Of a stretch of DNA of 64,000 bases, positions 9,974 through 20,716 are shown piece by piece; the first letter of the stretch is position 1; each line of letters begins with the position of its first letter. Source of the stretch: Thiobacillus sp. (GTDB lineage: Bacteria; Pseudomonadota; Gammaproteobacteria; Burkholderiales; Thiobacillaceae); assembly GCA_030692355.1 (NCBI GenBank), contig JAUYCF010000042.1:1-64000 (forward strand), read 5' to 3'. Both the position numbers and the translations under genes were made by a program. The notes under the pieces were generated by a model, which ran no database searches, had not been told where the DNA came from, and worked only from the letters and a program-made list of their open reading frames with translations.

Positions 9974-11367
9974 TGGACCGCATCGTCCGCTTGCGCGAAT
10001 ACCTGGCCAACTGTCGGCGTGCGGTGCGCTGGGCGACGCCGATCGCGACCAGCGGGCGACTTACACGGGTGTCCGGGCTGGTGATGGAAGCGGTGGGGCT
10101 GCGGCTGCCGGTGGGCAGCCAGTGCCACGTGCAGATTCCCGGCGGGCAGAGCATCGAGGCCGAAGTGGCCGGTTTTTCCGGCGACCGGCTGTTCATTATG
10201 CCGGCCACCGACATTTACGGCGTGATGCCGGGCGCGCGGGTGATTCCCGACAACCCGATGGCGGCGCAGCCGCCGCGTTTGGGGATGCGCTACATCCCGC
10301 GCCGCCGCGCGCAGGATCGGGTGCGTCAGGTGCCGGTCGGCGAACCCCTGCTGGGGCGCGTGCTCGATGGCGCCGGGCGGCCGCTGGACGGCCTCGGTCC
10401 GCTGTCGCTGGAACGTCGCGTGCCCTTGTACAGCCGTCCCATCAATCCGCTGGAACGGGCGCCGATCCGGCAGACGCTGGACGTCGGCGTGCGCGCGATC
10501 AACGGCTTGTTGACGGTGGGGCGCGGACAGCGGCTCGGCCTGTTTGCCGGCAGCGGCGTCGGCAAGAGCATTCTGCTCGGCATGATGGCGCGCTACACCG
10601 ATGCGGACGTGGTGGTGGTGGGGCTGATCGGCGAACGCGGCCGTGAAGTCAAGGAATTCATCGATCGCATCCTCGGCGCCGAGGGCATGGCGCGCGCGGT
10701 GGTGGTGGCCGCGCCCGCCGATCATCCGCCGCTGATGCGGCTGAACGGCGCGGCATATGCGATGTCGATCGCCGAATACTTTCGCGACCAGGGCAAGCAC
10801 GTGCTGCTCATCATGGATTCGCTTACCCGCTATGCGATGGCGCAGCGCGAGGTGGCGCTGGCAATCGGCGAGCCACCCGCCACCAAGGGCTACCCGCCGT
10901 CGGTCTTCGCCAAGCTGCCGCAGCTGGCCGAACGCGCCGGCAACGGCCGCAGCGGCAGCGGCTCGATCACCGCGTTTTTCACCGTGCTGATGGAAGGCGA
11001 CGACCAGCAGGATCCGATCGCCGATGCGGCACGGGCGATCCTCGACGGCCATATCGTGTTGAGCCGCGACCTGGCCGATGCCGGGCATTACCCCGCCATC
11101 GACGTCGAAGCCTCGATCAGCCGGGTTCAGCCCGACCTCCTTTCCGAAGAGGCGCTGGAGCGCACCCGTCGCTTCAAGTATCTCTATTCGCGCTACATGC
11201 GCAGCCGCGACCTGCTGGCTGTCGGCGCCTATGTGCCGGGTGCCGACCTGGTGCTGGACGAGGCCGTGAGGCTGTATCCCAGAATGCAGGGCTACCTGAT
11301 GCAGGGCATGCGCGAACGCGCGTCGCTGGACGATGCCCGTGCCGGACTGGATGAGGTGCTCGGGTGA
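9973..11367 (+). CDS. fliI: flagellum-specific export ATPase FliI
   Basis: 464-residue cytoplasmic ATPase that unloads chaperones and unfolds export substrates. The Walker A motif GSGVGKS lies in [18 protein letters not shown], Walker B in [18 protein letters not shown], and the T3S ATPase signature [20 protein letters not shown] is complete. A beta-barrel N-terminal domain precedes it. The DNA upstream stays open in this frame back to 9307, but that part is the shadow of fliH; the ATG at 9973 overlapping the fliH TAA is the natural start. All catalytic residues are present, so the export ATPase should be active. Confidence 0.96.
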   Translation: MDRIVRLREYLANCRRAVRWATPIATSGRLTRVSGLVMEAVGLRLPVGSQCHVQIPGGQSIEAEVAGFSGDRLFIMPATDIYGVMPGARVIPDNPMAAQPPRLGMRYIPRRRAQDRVRQVPVGEPLLGRVLDGAGRPLDGLGPLSLERRVPLYSRPINPLERAPIRQTLDVGVRAINGLLTVGRGQRLGLFAGSGVGKSILLGMMARYTDADVVVVGLIGERGREVKEFIDRILGAEGMARAVVVAAPADHPPLMRLNGAAYAMSIAEYFRDQGKHVLLIMDSLTRYAMAQREVALAIGEPPATKGYPPSVFAKLPQLAERAGNGRSGSGSITAFFTVLMEGDDQQDPIADAARAILDGHIVLSRDLADAGHYPAIDVEASISRVQPDLLSEEALERTRRFKYLYSRYMRSRDLLAVGAYVPGADLVLDEAVRLYPRMQGYLMQGMRERASLDDARAGLDEVLG

Positions 11368-11816
11368 AGCCGTTTTCCCTGGCCCGGATTCTGCAGCTGG
11401 CCGAGCGCCGCGCCGAAGGCCTTTCGCGCGAGGTCAAGCTCGCGCACGGCATCTGGCTGCGCGCGCGCGGGCGTCAGGTGCAGCTGACCACGCTGCGCGA
11501 CGCGCACGTTGCGCAGCTGGCCAGCCAGTTGCGCGATGGCGTGCCGGCGGCGCAGTTGCAGGAGATGAATCGCCTGCAGCACGCGCAAGCCGCCGAAATG
11601 CAGGCCGCGCAAGCCGCCATCGACGCTGCGCACCGCGACTGGCAGGCGCGGCTGGCCGAATGGATGCAGGTCGAGCAACGGGTCAAGGCGCTGCGCCTGC
11701 TGGAGCAGCGCCGCCTGACGCAGGCCGCGATCCAGCAACGACGCAGCGAGCAGCGTGAGCATGACGAACTGGTCGAGCTCACGCATCGCCAGGATGACGG
11801 TCGATGGGCACGCTGA
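11364..11816 (+). CDS. fliJ: flagellar export chaperone FliJ-like
   Basis: 150-residue, largely coiled-coil protein rich in Ala, Gln, Glu and Arg without a membrane segment, in the conserved position after fliI. FliJ acts as the stalk of the export ATPase and a general chaperone escort. Starts with GTG (GTGA overlap with fliI). FliJ proteins are poorly conserved, so assignment rests on length, coiled-coil composition and place. Confidence 0.8.
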   Translation: MKPFSLARILQLAERRAEGLSREVKLAHGIWLRARGRQVQLTTLRDAHVAQLASQLRDGVPAAQLQEMNRLQHAQAAEMQAAQAAIDAAHRDWQARLAEWMQVEQRVKALRLLEQRRLTQAAIQQRRSEQREHDELVELTHRQDDGRWAR

Positions 11817-12280
11817 TGCGCCTGCTTGAACTTACGCCCGCGGAAACCGCTTTTCTGGCAGCGTCCCCCGCGGCGCCCGACCACTTGCAGGCGCGGCTGA
11901 GCCGCAAGCTTGCCGCGACGCTGAGCGCGCGTTTGCGCCTGCCGGTGCAGGCGATGGCGATGCCAGCCGACGCGCCGGCCGACGCGCCGGTGTCCCCCGT
12001 CTGGCAGCCCGATGCCGCGCTGGCCAGCCTGTGGCTGGTCCGCCGCCTCGGCGGCCAGCGTGTGACAGGCACGACCCCGTTTGTGCCGCACACCTTGATC
12101 CATACCCTGGATGCCTTGCTGGCGGAGTGCTGGCTGGATGAAGCCGCGCACACCGATCCGCCCGCCGCGCTGGCGTGGCAGCTCACGGCGGCCCACACGC
12201 AGGCAACGCTCGCCGTGCGCTTGCCGCACCCCACAACCGACATGACGCGCTGGGCGCGAGGAGTGATACGGCATGCTTAA
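11804..12280 (+). CDS. unknown protein between fliJ and fliO
   Basis: 158 residues; I do not recognise a family. No signal peptide or membrane segment. Visible traits are an N-terminal LELTPAETAFLAA, an Ala/Leu helix LSRKLAATLSARLRLPV, a Pro/Asp/Ala linker (residues about 55-65), and a DAALASLWLVRRLGGQRV helix. The helix-then-LRLPV pattern is loosely like the beginning of a FliM/SctQ-type domain, but this is speculation. It occupies the slot where fliK, fliL, fliM and fliN usually lie. AGGA at 11791 supports ATG 11804; ATG 11816 (TGATG overlap with fliJ) is the alternative. Its stop overlaps fliO. Confidence 0.7.
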   Translation: MGTLMRLLELTPAETAFLAASPAAPDHLQARLSRKLAATLSARLRLPVQAMAMPADAPADAPVSPVWQPDAALASLWLVRRLGGQRVTGTTPFVPHTLIHTLDALLAECWLDEAAHTDPPAALAWQLTAAHTQATLAVRLPHPTTDMTRWARGVIRHA

Positions 12281-12617
12281 GTTCGTTGCGGCAGGCGCGC
12301 TGCTGCTGATTCCGTCCTGGGCGCTGGCCGCGCCCGACACCGCCGGCAGCATGCTCACCGTGCTGCTGAGTCTGGGGCTGATCCTGGGCGGATTTGTCGC
12401 GGTGGCGTGGCTCGCCCGCCGCTATCTTCCGGGCATGGGCGCACAAGGCGCAGTCAAGGTGGTGGGGACGACCGCGGTCGGCGCACGCGAGCGCGTGGTG
12501 GTGGTCGAGGTCGACAACACCTGGCTGCTTCTGGGCGTGGGGGGCGGCAACGTGCGGCTGCTGCATACCCTGCCGAGACCTGCCGATTCAAACAAATCCC
12601 TGGCGGAGCGCGCATGA
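12273..12617 (+). CDS. fliO: flagellar biosynthetic protein FliO
   Basis: 114-residue membrane protein. An N-terminal signal-like hydrophobic segment ending ALAA precedes a second membrane helix (LTVLLSLGLILGGFVAVAWLARRYLP) and a cytoplasmic beta domain with VKVVGTTAVGARERVVVVEV and WLLLGV. FliO helps fold and assemble FliP in the export gate. FliO exists only in flagellar, not injectisome, systems. It overlaps the neighbour on both sides (8 and 4 bases). Confidence 0.9.
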   Translation: MLKFVAAGALLLIPSWALAAPDTAGSMLTVLLSLGLILGGFVAVAWLARRYLPGMGAQGAVKVVGTTAVGARERVVVVEVDNTWLLLGVGGGNVRLLHTLPRPADSNKSLAERA

Positions 12618-13345
12618 TGAAAACGATCCTGACGCTGGCGGCGCTGGCGCTGAGCGTGCCGGCCCTGGGTGCGGACAGCAGCGTGCCGCTGCTCGCCGTG
12701 ACCCCCGGTGCGGGCGGGCAGGTGATCGGCGTGCCGGGCGCGAGCCTGCCGTGGCTGCTGCTGTTCCCATTCCTGCCCGCCCTGCTGCTGGCCTTCACCG
12801 CCTTCACCCGCATCGCGGTGGTGCTGTTCCTGCTGCGGCAGGGGCTGGGCAGCCACACCGCGCCGCCGAATCTGGTGCTGACGGGGCTGGCGGTGCTGCT
12901 GACGATTTTCGTGATGTCGCCGGCGTTGAAGACCATCGATGCCGAGGCCTATCAGCCCTTTCTGTCCGGCGCGCTGAGCTTCAACGATGCCGCCGGGAAA
13001 GCCGCGCAGCCGATGAAAAGTTTCATGCTGCGGCAGACCCGCGCCGAAGACCTCGATCTTTTCATCGGCGACGACAAGACCATCGACCCCGCCGTCCTAG
13101 ACAGCGTGCCGCTGGCGGTGCTGGCGCCGGCCTTTCTTACCAGCGAACTCAAGACCGCATTCCAGATCGGCTTCATGGTGATACTGCCCTTTCTGGTGAT
13201 CGACCTGGTGGTCGCCGCCGTGCTGACCGCGCTCGGCATGATCATGCTGCCACCGCAGCTGGTGTCGCTGCCGCTCAAACTGCTGTTGTTCGTCACGGTC
13301 GACGGCTGGCATCTGCTGGTCGGTTCGCTGCTCGGAAGCTTCTGA
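12614..13345 (+). CDS. fliP: flagellar export gate protein FliP
   Basis: 243-residue core protein of the type III export gate. A cleavable signal peptide (residues 1-20) is followed by SLPWLLLFPFLPALLLAFTAFTRI, the periplasmic loop with MKSFMLRQTRAEDLDLF, and the strongly conserved TSELKTAFQIGF. It closes with two C-terminal membrane helices and VDGWHLLVGSLL. All family blocks are intact, so the gate looks functional. ATG 12614 overlaps the fliO TGA. The final TGA overlaps the fliQ ATG. Confidence 0.96.
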   Translation: MMKTILTLAALALSVPALGADSSVPLLAVTPGAGGQVIGVPGASLPWLLLFPFLPALLLAFTAFTRIAVVLFLLRQGLGSHTAPPNLVLTGLAVLLTIFVMSPALKTIDAEAYQPFLSGALSFNDAAGKAAQPMKSFMLRQTRAEDLDLFIGDDKTIDPAVLDSVPLAVLAPAFLTSELKTAFQIGFMVILPFLVIDLVVAAVLTALGMIMLPPQLVSLPLKLLLFVTVDGWHLLVGSLLGSF

Positions 13346-13599
13346 TGGAAGGCCTTGCCCGCGATGCCCTCTGGCTGTTGATGCTGGTAGTCGCGCCGGT
13401 ATTGCTGGCGGGGCTGCTCACCGCCTTTGCCATCAGCCTGTTCCAGGCCGCCACGCAAATCCTCGAACCCACGCTGTCTTTTGTGCCCAAGCTCATCGTC
13501 ATGCTGGTCGTGCTGGCGGTGCTGGGCAGCTGGATGGGCGGACAGCTGGTCGACTTTGCGCGCACCCTGCTGACCGATTTCCCGGCGCTGGTCGAATGA
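13345..13599 (+). CDS. fliQ: flagellar export gate protein FliQ
   Basis: 84-residue protein with two membrane helices and the FliQ signature ISLFQAATQILEPTLSFVPK. It forms part of the FliP-FliQ-FliR export gate spiral. TGATG overlap with fliP. A seven-base gap separates it from fliR. Confidence 0.94.
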   Translation: MEGLARDALWLLMLVVAPVLLAGLLTAFAISLFQAATQILEPTLSFVPKLIVMLVVLAVLGSWMGGQLVDFARTLLTDFPALVE

Positions 13600-13606
13600 G
13601 CCGTTC

Positions 13607-14350
13607 ATGCCGCTGACAGAAGCGAGCCTGGCGGTCTGGCTGTTCGCCTTCGCCCGCCTCGCCGGGTGGGCGCTGTTCGATCCGCTGACCGGCCGCCTGC
13701 CGCTGCCGCTGCGCCTGTTCATCGCCGCCGTGCTGGCGGCCGTGCTGGCGCCGGGCCTGGCGATCGATGCAGTCAATCCGTCAAGCGTGCAGGGCGTGCT
13801 GGCTTTGAGCCTGGAAGGCGTGTGGGGCGCGGCGCTGGCGCTTTGCGTGCGGCTGGTTTTCGCTGCGGTCGAGGCCATCCTGGTATGGACCGGCCACACC
13901 GCGACGGGCGGCCTGCTGACGCTGACCGCCGAGCAGGCGGTGCCCGCGGATGCCGCCTGGCGCGCGCTGGCGGGGTGGCTGGCGGCCATGGCGTTTCTGG
14001 GAGCCAGCGGTCATCTGCTGATCGTCGACGCGCTGCGCGACAGTTTTGCCGTCATGCCGGTCGCCGTCCTGCCCGCCGCAACCGACCTGCGCCAGCTGGC
14101 CGAAGCCGCCAGCTGGCTGTTCGCCACCGGAGTGCAGCTGGCGCTGCCGTTGCTGGCGCTGGCGCTGCTGATCCAACTGGCATTCGGCATCGTGGCACGC
14201 ACCACGCCGGGGCTGGACATGTTCTCGGCCGGGCTGGGGATTGCCGCACTGGGGCTGGTGGCCGCCTGGGTGTGGGCGGTGCCGCTGGTCGCCCACGGCG
14301 TCGGCCTGGGCATCGAGCAGCTGGCCGGCTGGCTGGGCCGGCTCAGATGA
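13607..14350 (+). CDS. fliR: flagellar export gate protein FliR
   Basis: 247-residue polytopic membrane protein. The first helix has WLFAFARLAGWALFDPLTG, and later parts include FEL-like AASWLFATGVQLALPLLALALLIQLAFGI and ARTTPGLDMFSAGLGI, both conserved in FliR. It completes the FliPQR gate. It is the last gene of the cluster in this window; flhB and flhA, normally required with it, are not here and must be elsewhere if the system works. Confidence 0.93.
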   Translation: MPLTEASLAVWLFAFARLAGWALFDPLTGRLPLPLRLFIAAVLAAVLAPGLAIDAVNPSSVQGVLALSLEGVWGAALALCVRLVFAAVEAILVWTGHTATGGLLTLTAEQAVPADAAWRALAGWLAAMAFLGASGHLLIVDALRDSFAVMPVAVLPAATDLRQLAEAASWLFATGVQLALPLLALALLIQLAFGIVARTTPGLDMFSAGLGIAALGLVAAWVWAVPLVAHGVGLGIEQLAGWLGRLR

Positions 14351-14375
14351 GCATGGGGCAACTTATAGCGCGTAC

Positions 14376-14419
14376 GGTGCACTCCGTGCACCTTCGAGAA
14401 TCGATGCACAGAGTGCACC
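14376..14419. repeat. short palindromic intergenic repeat
   Basis: GGTGCAC-TCC-GTGCACC (14376-14392) is a perfect 7-bp dyad, followed by TGCAC-AGA-GTGCA (14405-14417) and CCCTACC. The pair lies in the 183-base gap between fliR and zwf. It looks like a dispersed repeat found in many proteobacteria. There is no U-run, so a terminator role is weak. Confidence 0.55.
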
Positions 14420-14533
14420 CTACCCAAAGCATTTCGTGCCCGGATGAATAATCCGGGATGAAGTTTTATCGAAATTCCCAGTCTGCGTTACTGTTATCGC
14501 GTCAACCTGAAACGAACCTGGAACCTTAATGCC

Positions 14534-15928
14534 GTGACCGTGAACCCTATTTCAGATGCGCTGGTTCTGTTTGGCGCCACCGGCGACCTTGCCCGCCGCA
14601 AGATATTCCCCGCGCTGCACGACATGCTGCGCCATGGCCGCACGCTGCCGCCCATTGTCTGCGTGGCGAATTCTCCGGGGTGGGATCTTGAGCGCTTGCG
14701 CGCCCACGCCCACGACGGCATCGACGAATTCGGCGGCGGGGTGGACGAGGCGGTGTTCCGCAATCTCGCCAGCTTGCTGACCTATATCAACGGCGACTAC
14801 GAAGACCCGGCGACGTACGTGGCGCTGCGCCGCGCGCTGGAGAACCGGCAGCGTCCGCTGCATTATTTTGCCATTCCGCCGGCCATGTTTCCCGTGGTGG
14901 TGCGCGGACTGGCCGCAGTCGGCTGCACCGAGGGCGCGCGCGTGGTGGTGGAGAAACCCTTCGGGCGCGACCTGGAATCGGCGCAATCGCTCAATGCAAC
15001 GCTGTACGAGGCGCTGCCCGAATCCGGAATCTTCCGCATCGATCATTACCTGGGAAAGGAAGCGGTGCAAAACATTCTGTATTTCCGTTTTGCCAACTCC
15101 TTCCTCGAACCGATCTGGAACCGCAACCATATCCGGCAGATCCAGATCACCATGGCGGAAAACTTCGGCGTGGCCGGACGGGGGCGCTTTTACGATTCGG
15201 TCGGGGCCATCCGCGACGTGATGCAGAACCATCTGTTGCAGATCCTCGCCCTGCTGGCGATGGAGCCGCCGCTCGGCACCAGTGCCGAGGCGGTGCGCGA
15301 TGAGCAGGCCAAATTGCTCAAGGCCATCCGCCCGCTGGCGCCTGGCGACCTGATTCGGGGGCAGTACGAAGGCTATCGCAATGAGGAAGGCGTCGCGCGC
15401 GGTTCGGACACGGAAACCTTTGCAGCCGTGCGTTTCTTCGTCGACACCTGGCGCTGGGCGGGGGTGCCCTTCATCGTGCGCACCGGCAAGAACCTGCCGC
15501 TCACAACCACAGAAATTCGCGCCGAGTTTCAGGTCCCGCCGCAGCGCGTATTCGCGCTGTCCGAGACCGGGCCGCTGGCGCCCAATTACCTGCGCATGCG
15601 CCTGTCGCCCACCGTATCCATCGCGCTGGGCGCACGCACCAAGAATGCGGGCGATCGCATGGTCGGGCGGCCGGTGGAACTCTATGTCTGCAACAATTAT
15701 CCGGAAGAGATGAGCGCCTACGAGCGTCTGCTGGGTGACGCCATGGACGGCGAGGCCATGCTGTTCGCCCGCCAGGATGCGGTGGAAGCGGCATGGCGCG
15801 TGGTGGAACCCGTGCTTTCGCGCCGCGATCCGGCTTATGCCTATGAACCCGGCACCTGGGGCCCGGCCGAAGCCGATCTGCTGCTTGCCGGCGGACATTG
15901 GCATAACCCGCGTCCGCCCCAGGGATAG
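14534..15928 (+). CDS. zwf: glucose-6-phosphate 1-dehydrogenase
   Basis: First enzyme of the oxidative pentose phosphate pathway, making 6-phosphogluconolactone and NAD(P)H. 464 residues, slightly shorter than the common 490. The nucleotide site is [12 protein letters not shown] near residue 12; the active-site His is in [13 protein letters not shown]; the substrate Lys is in [10 protein letters not shown]. The start is GTG 14534, with GTG 14540 possible; no ATG fits. No pgl or gnd follows; the next gene is dapA, so zwf seems to stand alone. Confidence 0.95.
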   Translation: MTVNPISDALVLFGATGDLARRKIFPALHDMLRHGRTLPPIVCVANSPGWDLERLRAHAHDGIDEFGGGVDEAVFRNLASLLTYINGDYEDPATYVALRRALENRQRPLHYFAIPPAMFPVVVRGLAAVGCTEGARVVVEKPFGRDLESAQSLNATLYEALPESGIFRIDHYLGKEAVQNILYFRFANSFLEPIWNRNHIRQIQITMAENFGVAGRGRFYDSVGAIRDVMQNHLLQILALLAMEPPLGTSAEAVRDEQAKLLKAIRPLAPGDLIRGQYEGYRNEEGVARGSDTETFAAVRFFVDTWRWAGVPFIVRTGKNLPLTTTEIRAEFQVPPQRVFALSETGPLAPNYLRMRLSPTVSIALGARTKNAGDRMVGRPVELYVCNNYPEEMSAYERLLGDAMDGEAMLFARQDAVEAAWRVVEPVLSRRDPAYAYEPGTWGPAEADLLLAGGHWHNPRPPQG

Positions 15929-16030
15929 TGTCGCAAACCAGAATTTAAGGAAAACCCGGCACGACCAGATAGATTAGAATGCGGGGTTTATCGTCCTATC
16001 GTCGGCAACGGCAAGAGCAGCGGAAACAAC

Positions 16031-16921
16031 ATGGCAGAAATAAATACGGTCAGAGGAAGCCTGGTAGCGATCGTCACCCCCATGTCGGACGACGGCGCGC
16101 TCGATCTCGACGCGCTGCGCCGCCTGGTCGACTGGCATATCGCGGAGGGAACCGACGGCATCGTCATCGTCGGCACCACCGGCGAATCGCCCACGGTCAG
16201 CTACGACGAGCATTGCCTGCTGATCCGCAGCACGGTCGAACAGGCCGCCGGGCGGGTGCCGGTGATTGCGGGAACCGGCGCCAACTCGACCAGCGAAGCG
16301 ATCGAGCTCACCGAATGCGCGAAGTACGCGGGCGCGCAGGCCGGGCTGTCGGTGGTGCCGTACTACAACAAGCCGACCCAGGAAGGCCTCTTCCAGCACT
16401 ACAGGAAAATCGCCGAAGCAGTCGATCTGCCGCTGATCCTCTACAACGTGCCGGGACGCACTGTGGCGGATCTGTCGAACGACACGGCGCTGCGCCTGGC
16501 CGGCGTGCCCGGCATCGTCGGGCTGAAAGATGCCACCGGCAGCATGGAGCGTGCCGCCGACCTGCTGCGCCGCGCGCCGAAGGACTTTGCGCTGTACAGC
16601 GGCGACGACGCCTCGGCGATGCCCTTCATGCTCCTGGGCGGGCACGGCGTGATTTCGGTCACCGCCAACGTGGCGCCGAAGTTGATGCACGAGATGTGCG
16701 TGGCCGCGTTCGACGGGAACCTGGCGCGCGCGCGCGAACTCAACAATGCGTTGCTGCCTTTGCACAGCAAGCTGTTTGTCGAGGCCAACCCGATTCCGGT
16801 CAAGTGGGCGTGCGCCGAGATGGGATTGATTCCCGCCGGCTTGCGGCTGCCGCTGACCCCGCTATCCGCCGAACTGCATGACATCCTGCGTGGTGCGCTG
16901 CGCCACGCCAATTTAATGTAA
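16031..16921 (+). CDS. dapA: 4-hydroxy-tetrahydrodipicolinate synthase
   Basis: Condenses pyruvate with aspartate semialdehyde, committing carbon to lysine and diaminopimelate. 296 residues. Typical GTTGESPT substrate loop, Tyr in [13 protein letters not shown], and Schiff-base Lys in IVGLKDATG. Followed by bamC, the usual order in betaproteobacteria (bamC was once named dapX for this reason). dapB, acting next in the pathway, is at 32612-33415 in another unit. Confidence 0.98.
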   Translation: MAEINTVRGSLVAIVTPMSDDGALDLDALRRLVDWHIAEGTDGIVIVGTTGESPTVSYDEHCLLIRSTVEQAAGRVPVIAGTGANSTSEAIELTECAKYAGAQAGLSVVPYYNKPTQEGLFQHYRKIAEAVDLPLILYNVPGRTVADLSNDTALRLAGVPGIVGLKDATGSMERAADLLRRAPKDFALYSGDDASAMPFMLLGGHGVISVTANVAPKLMHEMCVAAFDGNLARARELNNALLPLHSKLFVEANPIPVKWACAEMGLIPAGLRLPLTPLSAELHDILRGALRHANLM

Positions 16922-16998
16922 TCCAGTGCTGCGCCGCGGCTATTTTTAATGCAATGCGCCACGCCGGTTTGATGCAGATTTTTATTTAGGACACTTTA

Positions 16999-18102
16999 AT
17001 GCGTTTGCTGCCCCTGTTTTTGATGCTGAGCCTGGCCATGTCGGGTTGCGGCATGACCGAATCGAAAAAGATCGACTACAAATCGGCCGGCAAACTGCCG
17101 ACGCTGGAAATGCCGCCCGACCTCACTGCGCCAGCGGCAGACAACCGCTACGCCATTCCCGATGCGCAGGGCAGCGGTGCCGCCACCCTCTCGACCTACA
17201 GCCAGGAACGCAAGACTGCGCCGAGCGGCGTGCAAGCCCTGCTGCCGGCGCAGGACACGGCGCGTATCGAGCGCGCCGGCACCCAGCGCTGGCTGGTGGT
17301 GCAAGCGACGCCGCAGCAGGTCTGGCCGGTGATCAAGGATTTCTGGCAGGAGACCGGCTTCGTCGTCAACCTGGAATCGCCCGAAACCGGCGTGATCGAG
17401 ACCGACTGGGCGGAAAACCGCGCCAACATCCCGCAAGACGTGATTCGCCGCACGCTCGGCAAGGTGCTCGACGGCCTGTATTCCACCGCCGAGCGCGACA
17501 AATTCCGCACCCGTATCGAAGCGGGCAAGGACGGCGGCACCGAAATTTACCTCAGCCACCGCGGCATGGTCGAAGTCTATGATTCCGCGAACAAGGACCG
17601 GACCGTGTGGCAGCCGCGCCCGGCCGACCCTGAACTCGAGGCCGAAATGCTGCGCCGCCTGATGCTGCGCTTCGGCGTGGAAGAGAGTCGCGCGGTGACC
17701 CTGCTGGCCAAACAGGCAACGCCGGAACAGGCGCGTATTCTTCAGGTGGCCGGTGCACCGGTGCTGGAAATGGACGAGAATTTCGACCGTGCCTGGCGCC
17801 GCGTCGGCCTTGCGCTCGACCGCGTCGGCTTTGCGGTGGAAGACCGTGACCGCTCCAAAGGCACGTATTTCGTGCGCTATATCGATCCCGGTGTCGACAA
17901 CGCCAGCAAGCGCGATGAAGGCATGCTGGCCAAGCTGGCCTTCTGGCGCAGCAAGAAGGATCAGTCTTCGCCGCAGTTGCAGATCGTGGTGAGCGAGGCC
18001 GGCGAGAAGAGCCGGGTCCGCGTCAGCGGTGCGGAAGGCAAGCCGGCCGACGCCACTACGCAGACCCGTATCCTCAATCTGCTGCACAAAGAACTGAAAT
18101 GA
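16999..18102 (+). CDS. bamC: outer-membrane assembly lipoprotein BamC
   Basis: Lipoprotein subunit of the beta-barrel assembly machine. The signal peptide ends in the lipobox SLAMSGC (Cys at residue 19), and the mature start carries KIDYKSAGKLPTLEMPPDLT, the unstructured segment known to bind BamD. Two helix-grip domains follow (RWLVVQATPQQVWPVIKDFW and FDRAWRRVGLALDRVGF). 367 residues is usual. Lies 77 bases after dapA and 16 bases before an MBL-fold hydrolase gene. BamE, another subunit, is at 32250. Confidence 0.95.
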   Translation: MRLLPLFLMLSLAMSGCGMTESKKIDYKSAGKLPTLEMPPDLTAPAADNRYAIPDAQGSGAATLSTYSQERKTAPSGVQALLPAQDTARIERAGTQRWLVVQATPQQVWPVIKDFWQETGFVVNLESPETGVIETDWAENRANIPQDVIRRTLGKVLDGLYSTAERDKFRTRIEAGKDGGTEIYLSHRGMVEVYDSANKDRTVWQPRPADPELEAEMLRRLMLRFGVEESRAVTLLAKQATPEQARILQVAGAPVLEMDENFDRAWRRVGLALDRVGFAVEDRDRSKGTYFVRYIDPGVDNASKRDEGMLAKLAFWRSKKDQSSPQLQIVVSEAGEKSRVRVSGAEGKPADATTQTRILNLLHKELK

Positions 18103-18118
18103 TGCGGGAATCCGCCTG

Positions 18119-18877
18119 ATGCGGTTTGCCAGCCTCGGCAGCGGCAGCGGGGGAAACGGCCTGGTGGTCGAGGCCGGAGGCACCCGGGTTCTGATGGACT
18201 GCGGCTTCGGCCTGGCCGACAGCGTGGCCCGGCTGGCCCGGCTGGGCTTGCAGGCTGCCGATCTGGCCGGCATCGTGGTGACCCACGAGCACAGCGACCA
18301 TATCGGCGGGGTGGGGCGGCTGGCGCGCAAGCATAAGCTGCCGGTGTGGCTGACCGCCGGCACGCTGGCGATGGCGCAGGATCTCGACGGGGTGGCGGTT
18401 CAGGTGATCGACAGCCACGCGGCCTTCGTGGTGGATGGGCTGGAAATCCAGCCCTATCCGGTGCCGCACGATGCGCGCGAGCCGGTGCAGTATGTGTTCG
18501 GCGACGGTAATCGCCGCCTCGGCGTCTTGACCGATACCGGCAGCAACACACCGCACATCGAGGCCATGCTCGCCGGCATCGATGCGCTGGTGCTGGAATG
18601 CAACCACGACGCGGCGATGCTGGAAAACGGCCCCTACCCGACGGGTCTCAAGCGGCGCGTGGGCGGGCGTTTAGGCCACCTGGAAAACAGCCAGTCGGCG
18701 GCCTTGCTGGACCGGCTGAAGCACGACAAGCTGCAATGCGTGATGGCGGCGCATGTTTCGCGCAAGAACAATACGGCCGCCCTGGCGCAGCGCGCGCTGG
18801 CCCGGGTGCTGAACTGCGCGGACGATGAGGTGCGCGTGGCCTGCCAGACGGCGGGATTTGACTGGATCCGGATTTGA
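18119..18877 (+). CDS. MBL-fold metallohydrolase (WalJ/YycJ-like)
   Basis: 252-residue metallo-beta-lactamase-fold hydrolase. The metal-binding motif HEHSDH is in VVTHEHSDHIGGV near residue 60; the second Asp and His ligands are in VLTDTGSN and AAHVSRKNNT. It belongs to the single-domain group that includes WalJ/YycJ, with a nuclease-like fold, but the substrate is not known from sequence. Starts with ATG 18119 just after bamC and is probably cotranscribed with it. Confidence 0.88.
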   Translation: MRFASLGSGSGGNGLVVEAGGTRVLMDCGFGLADSVARLARLGLQAADLAGIVVTHEHSDHIGGVGRLARKHKLPVWLTAGTLAMAQDLDGVAVQVIDSHAAFVVDGLEIQPYPVPHDAREPVQYVFGDGNRRLGVLTDTGSNTPHIEAMLAGIDALVLECNHDAAMLENGPYPTGLKRRVGGRLGHLENSQSAALLDRLKHDKLQCVMAAHVSRKNNTAALAQRALARVLNCADDEVRVACQTAGFDWIRI

Positions 18878-18921
18878 GCGGCCGGAAATGTAATCGGACC
18901 TGAGATTTAACTGGACAGACA

Positions 18922-20321
<1,400 letters not shown>

Positions 20322-20325
<4 letters not shown>

Positions 20326-20666
20326 GCTGGGAAATCCTGCTGCTGGGGCTGTTCGGCGCAGTCGGCTGGTACTGGTACGCCGGCATGCAGGTGCGTGAAC
20401 AGGCCGTCGCGGTCGGTCGCCGTACGTGTGCCGACGCCGGCTTGCAGTTCCTGGACGAGAGCGTGGCCTTGAGCCGGACCCGTTTTGCGCGCAACGGCAG
20501 CGGCCAGTTGCAGTTCCTGCGCGATTACCGCTTCGAGTTTTCCGACACCGGCGACAACCGCCGCCCCGGCGTCATCCGCATGCTGGGCAACCGCGTCGAA
20601 TGGGTCAGCCTCGACGGGGAATGGCGGCCGGGGCGGGCGGCCAGCGTTACCCGCCTGGGAGACTGA
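20322..20666 (+). CDS. DUF3301 membrane-anchored protein
   Basis: 114 residues, GTG start overlapping rhlE. One N-terminal membrane helix (WEILLLGLFGAVGWYWYAG) then a cytoplasmic part with REQAVAVGRRTCADAGLQFLDESVAL, typical of DUF3301. Function unknown. The coupling to rhlE is seen here. Confidence 0.85.
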
Positions 20667-20716
20667 GGCAGTTCACAGCGGCTGCGCTCCGCGGTCGCCG
20701 CGAACGTCGGATAGCG

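Noticed and set aside
12614-14350. FliPQR as SctRST of an injectisome
   Set aside because: FliF, FliG and FliO accompany them and do not occur in injectisomes; no secretin gene is present.
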